From: an uncultured Bacillus sp. | Lineage (GTDB): Bacteria; Bacillota; Bacilli; Bacillales; Cytobacillaceae | DNA length: 8,797 bases | Direction: 5' to 3' | NCBI GenBank assembly: GCA_937902115.1 | Contig: CALGSR010000144.1 | Span: forward strand, 1 to 8,797 | In this document: positions 7,441-8,797 of the stretch, piece by piece | Numbering within the stretch: position 1 is the first letter of the stretch | Layout: every line of letters starts with the position of its first letter | Position numbers and translations under genes: made by a program | Notes under the pieces: model-generated | Database searches by the model: none | Seen by the model: only the letters and a program-made list of their open reading frames with translations | Told to the model about the DNA's origin: nothing

Positions 7441-7480
7441 CTAATACCTAAATTTGTTTTCCTCAGTAACTTATGTCACA
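7441..7480 (-). promoter_or_regulatory. Candidate Fnr-type box with activator-dependent promoter
   Basis: On the coding strand TGTGACATAAGTTACT (7480 down to 7465) resembles the Bacillus Fnr box TGTGA-N6-TCACA, with a perfect left half and an imperfect right half. A -10-like TATTAG (7446-7441) follows. A start about 10 nt further on would place the box centre near -41.5, the usual spacing for Fnr activation, and the -35 (TTACTG) is poor, as expected for an activator-dependent promoter. Anaerobic induction would suit a respiratory formate dehydrogenase. Any CRP-family regulator could use it. Confidence 0.35.
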
Positions 7481-7637
7481 TCAAACAGATGAAATTTTAT
7501 TAAAATATACATAAATTATGAAAGTCCATCTTTCTGTATCAGGCGCTATCACGATAATATTAATTTTAGAACTCTAATAATTTTTTTATATTAAAATGCA
7601 TGGTGTCTGTAGCAAACACAGTTAGTAACGAATTAAT

Positions 7638-7681
7638 AAAAAAGACAACTGTCCACCCGATGTGGACAGTTGTCTTTTTTT
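7638..7681 (-). terminator. Intrinsic terminator after bshB2, near-symmetrical
   Basis: A perfect 13-bp stem (GACAACTGTCCAC at 7644-7656 with GTGGACAGTTGTC at 7662-7674) closes a 5-nt loop. Six A flank one side and seven T the other, so the hairpin has a U tract in either direction. It begins a few bases after the bshB2 stop and should end the yojF-bshB2 transcript, insulating the fdn operon. Confidence 0.95.
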
Positions 7682-7685
7682 ATTG

Positions 7686-8351
7686 TCAGGCACCGCTGTA
7701 TGACCAAAATCTCTCATTATTAACTCGGTCAACTGCTTCGGAGTTACCTTCCTTATACTTCTCGACAATCCCTGTAATAAGCTGCGCCTGTGATTGATGC
7801 GCTGAGAGGGCTGCTATTTTGATATGGGCAAACGGACTGACATCATGATGGATATCCGGCTCGCCGATGGCCTCCTCGCAGTGATTTGCAAAAGCTACAA
7901 GATGGAGCTTCGGGCGCTCATCAGCAGTGAGGCGTTCCACTGCTTTCACAACCACCTCACCGCAGGCATCATGGTCAGGGTGGACTGCATAGCCCGGATA
8001 GAAGGAGATCATTAATGAAGGCTTTACCTCATTGATGATGGCCGTAATATCTCCAATTAACTTCTCCTCGTCTTCAAACTCAATCGTCTTATCTCGGTAA
8101 CCAAGCATGCGGAGGTCCCGAACGCCAATCGCTTTAGCGGAATTCTGCAGCTCTTTCTTGCGGATTAGCGGCAGCGTTTCGCGTGTTGCAAACGGGGGGG
8201 AACCCATATGACGCCCCATTTCTCCCAACGTTAAGCAAGCATATGTAACGGGTGTTCCATTTGCAATGTGTGCCGCCATTGTTCCCGAAACGCCAAATGC
8301 CTCATCATCCGGATGGGGAAAGACAACTAATACATGCCGTTCTTTTTCCAT
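7686..8351 (-). CDS. bshB2: Bacillithiol biosynthesis deacetylase BshB2
   Basis: This cytoplasmic zinc enzyme removes the acetyl group from GlcNAc-malate to give GlcN-malate, the second step in making bacillithiol, the main low-molecular-weight thiol of Bacillus. The 221-residue product belongs to the PIG-L/LmbE deacetylase family. It has the N-terminal HPDDE motif (13-17: zinc ligands H13 and D16, with D15 as likely base), followed by GTMAAHIANG, and a second motif HPDHDA (124-129) with zinc ligand H127. Two upstream in-frame ATGs would add up to six residues. ATG 8349-8351 is preferred because GGGAGGT lies 6 nt before it and the other ATGs precede or overlap that site. The gene follows yojF by 35 nt, the arrangement of B. 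subtilis yojF-yojG. A BshB1 paralogue elsewhere in the genome often shares this role. A run of seven C lies in the codons for S51-P53. Confidence 0.93.
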   Translation of the reverse strand: MEKERHVLVVFPHPDDEAFGVSGTMAAHIANGTPVTYACLTLGEMGRHMGSPPFATRETLPLIRKKELQNSAKAIGVRDLRMLGYRDKTIEFEDEEKLIGDITAIINEVKPSLMISFYPGYAVHPDHDACGEVVVKAVERLTADERPKLHLVAFANHCEEAIGEPDIHHDVSPFAHIKIAALSAHQSQAQLITGIVEKYKEGNSEAVDRVNNERFWSYSGA

Positions 8352-8386
8352 TCCGTTACCTCCCATCATTCATTATCTTTCTTCTA

Positions 8387-8734
8387 TTATTCAAACGGTG
8401 TACGGCTGATCTCGAGGCAGACCGCAAGCTTTCCTTGATGGTCATGACCTGCTAATAATAATCGGTCACTATCATCCACTTCAAAGTGTGTGATTCCTTC
8501 AGCATAAATCCAGCCTATTGGCATTTTTAAGCCGACACGGTACGGACCCATCCCGGTAATTTTCCCTCTCTCAACCTTCACAAAGGCATTACGAATATAA
8601 GCACCTGAGGAAAAAAAGGTTTCATCATTGTGGGAGGCATAGGCACCGTTCGTCGTTTCAAGCTGAATGTACACATCCTGATTGACAAAGCGCTCCAGCT
8701 CCTTTTGTACCGCTTGCGGCATGACAGTCTCCAT
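8387..8734 (-). CDS. yojF: YojF family protein (DUF1806), unknown function
   Basis: The 115-residue protein matches what I know of B. subtilis YojF (about 116 residues) in length, sequence character and position directly before bshB2. There is no signal peptide, membrane span or obvious catalytic motif. It is an acidic, probably beta-rich soluble protein with conserved-looking stretches around GAYASHNDETFFSSGAYIRNA (30-50) and the GWIYAEGITHFEVDDSDRLLLAGHD region (73-97). Its function is not established, to my knowledge. Constant linkage to bshB2 suggests a link with bacillithiol metabolism, but that is inference. The ATG at 8732-8734 is preceded by AAGGGG 10 nt upstream. It is the first gene of its operon as far as the window shows. 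Confidence 0.85.
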   Translation of the reverse strand: METVMPQAVQKELERFVNQDVYIQLETTNGAYASHNDETFFSSGAYIRNAFVKVERGKITGMGPYRVGLKMPIGWIYAEGITHFEVDDSDRLLLAGHDHQGKLAVCLEISRTPFE

Positions 8735-8765
8735 TTCTATTCATCCCCTTTTCAATACTTCCTCT

Positions 8766-8795
8766 TATAAAAAGGAATTATTAAATAATTTACAA
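8766..8795 (-). promoter_or_regulatory. Possible sigma-A promoter of yojF-bshB2
   Basis: TTGTAA (8790-8795) and TTTATA (8766-8771) are spaced 18 nt apart and lie about 30-60 bp before the yojF start. The spacing is slightly long and the stretch is AT-rich and cut by the window end, so this is a weak call. Confidence 0.3.
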
Positions 8796-8797
8796 TT

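Larger units (their letters stand above)
7144..7637. other. Long intergenic region upstream of fdnG, no gene seen
   Basis: About 490 bp lie between the bshB2 terminator and the fdnG start. I find no ORF with family features on either strand and no tRNA-like fold or recognisable riboswitch. The distal part (about 7480-7600) is strongly AT-rich. What it does hold is listed separately: an Fnr-like box with a -10, a second possible sigma-A promoter, a cre site, a pyrimidine-rich leader segment, small inverted repeats and the fdnG ribosome binding site. It is best read as the promoter and 5' leader of the fdn operon. A small RNA cannot be excluded. Confidence 0.7.

Noticed and set aside
7603..7619. 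Second hairpin (GTGTCTG, TAG, CAAACAC) after the bshB2 terminator
   Set aside because: Only seven pairs with one mismatch or wobble and no adjacent U tract. The strong terminator next to it explains the gene end.
7144..7637. Riboswitch (for example Moco) or tRNA-Sec gene in the long intergenic region
   Set aside because: I found no recognisable conserved core, no tRNA arms and no CCA-like end on either strand; a covariance-model search would be decisive.
7600..7797. 65-residue plus-strand ORF starting in the intergenic region
   Set aside because: It runs through both arms of the terminator and into bshB2 antisense; no supporting signal.
1..8797. Insertion sequence, prophage, CRISPR or toxin-antitoxin content
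   Set aside because: No transposase, terminal repeats, spaced repeat array or integrase-like ORF is visible; all coding space is explained by metabolic genes.

Overview
The window looks like a piece of a Bacillaceae (Firmicutes) chromosome. The gene content (bacillithiol gene bshB2 with its partner yojF), strong AGGAGG-type ribosome binding sites, a CcpA-type cre box, moderate GC and AT-rich intergenic DNA all point that way. I cannot name a species. Every supported gene lies on the minus strand, so transcription runs from high to low coordinates.

Right part (8797 to 7638): a short promoter region, then yojF (unknown function, DUF1806 family) and bshB2 (bacillithiol biosynthesis deacetylase). 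They form a two-gene operon closed by a strong, nearly symmetrical intrinsic terminator at 7638-7681.

Middle (7637 to 7144): about 490 bp with no supportable gene. I read it as the control region of the formate dehydrogenase operon. It holds an Fnr/CRP-like half-palindrome with a suitably placed -10, a near-perfect CcpA cre core, and a pyrimidine-rich leader segment that could pair with the ribosome binding site.

Left part (7143 to 1): an operon for a membrane-bound, Tat-exported respiratory formate dehydrogenase of the E. coli FdnGHI/FdoGHI kind. The order is fdnG (catalytic molybdenum subunit), fdnH (four Fe-S cluster subunit), fdnI (cytochrome b, quinone-reducing), fdhE (assembly factor), mobA (MGD cofactor synthesis) and moeA (molybdenum insertion, cut by the window edge). 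Together these encode the enzyme plus several of the factors needed to mature it. Electrons from formate would pass from Mo-bisMGD through Fe-S clusters to heme b and then menaquinone.

The most notable point is that fdnG is read through an in-frame UGA at codon 189. It sits exactly where E. coli FdnG has selenocysteine, and it is followed by a stem-loop almost identical to the E. coli fdhF SECIS apex, including the bulged U and the GGUCU loop. The gene is therefore one 993-residue selenoprotein gene, not two ORFs or a pseudogene. No selA, selB, selC or selD lies in the window, so the host must encode them elsewhere if the protein is made.
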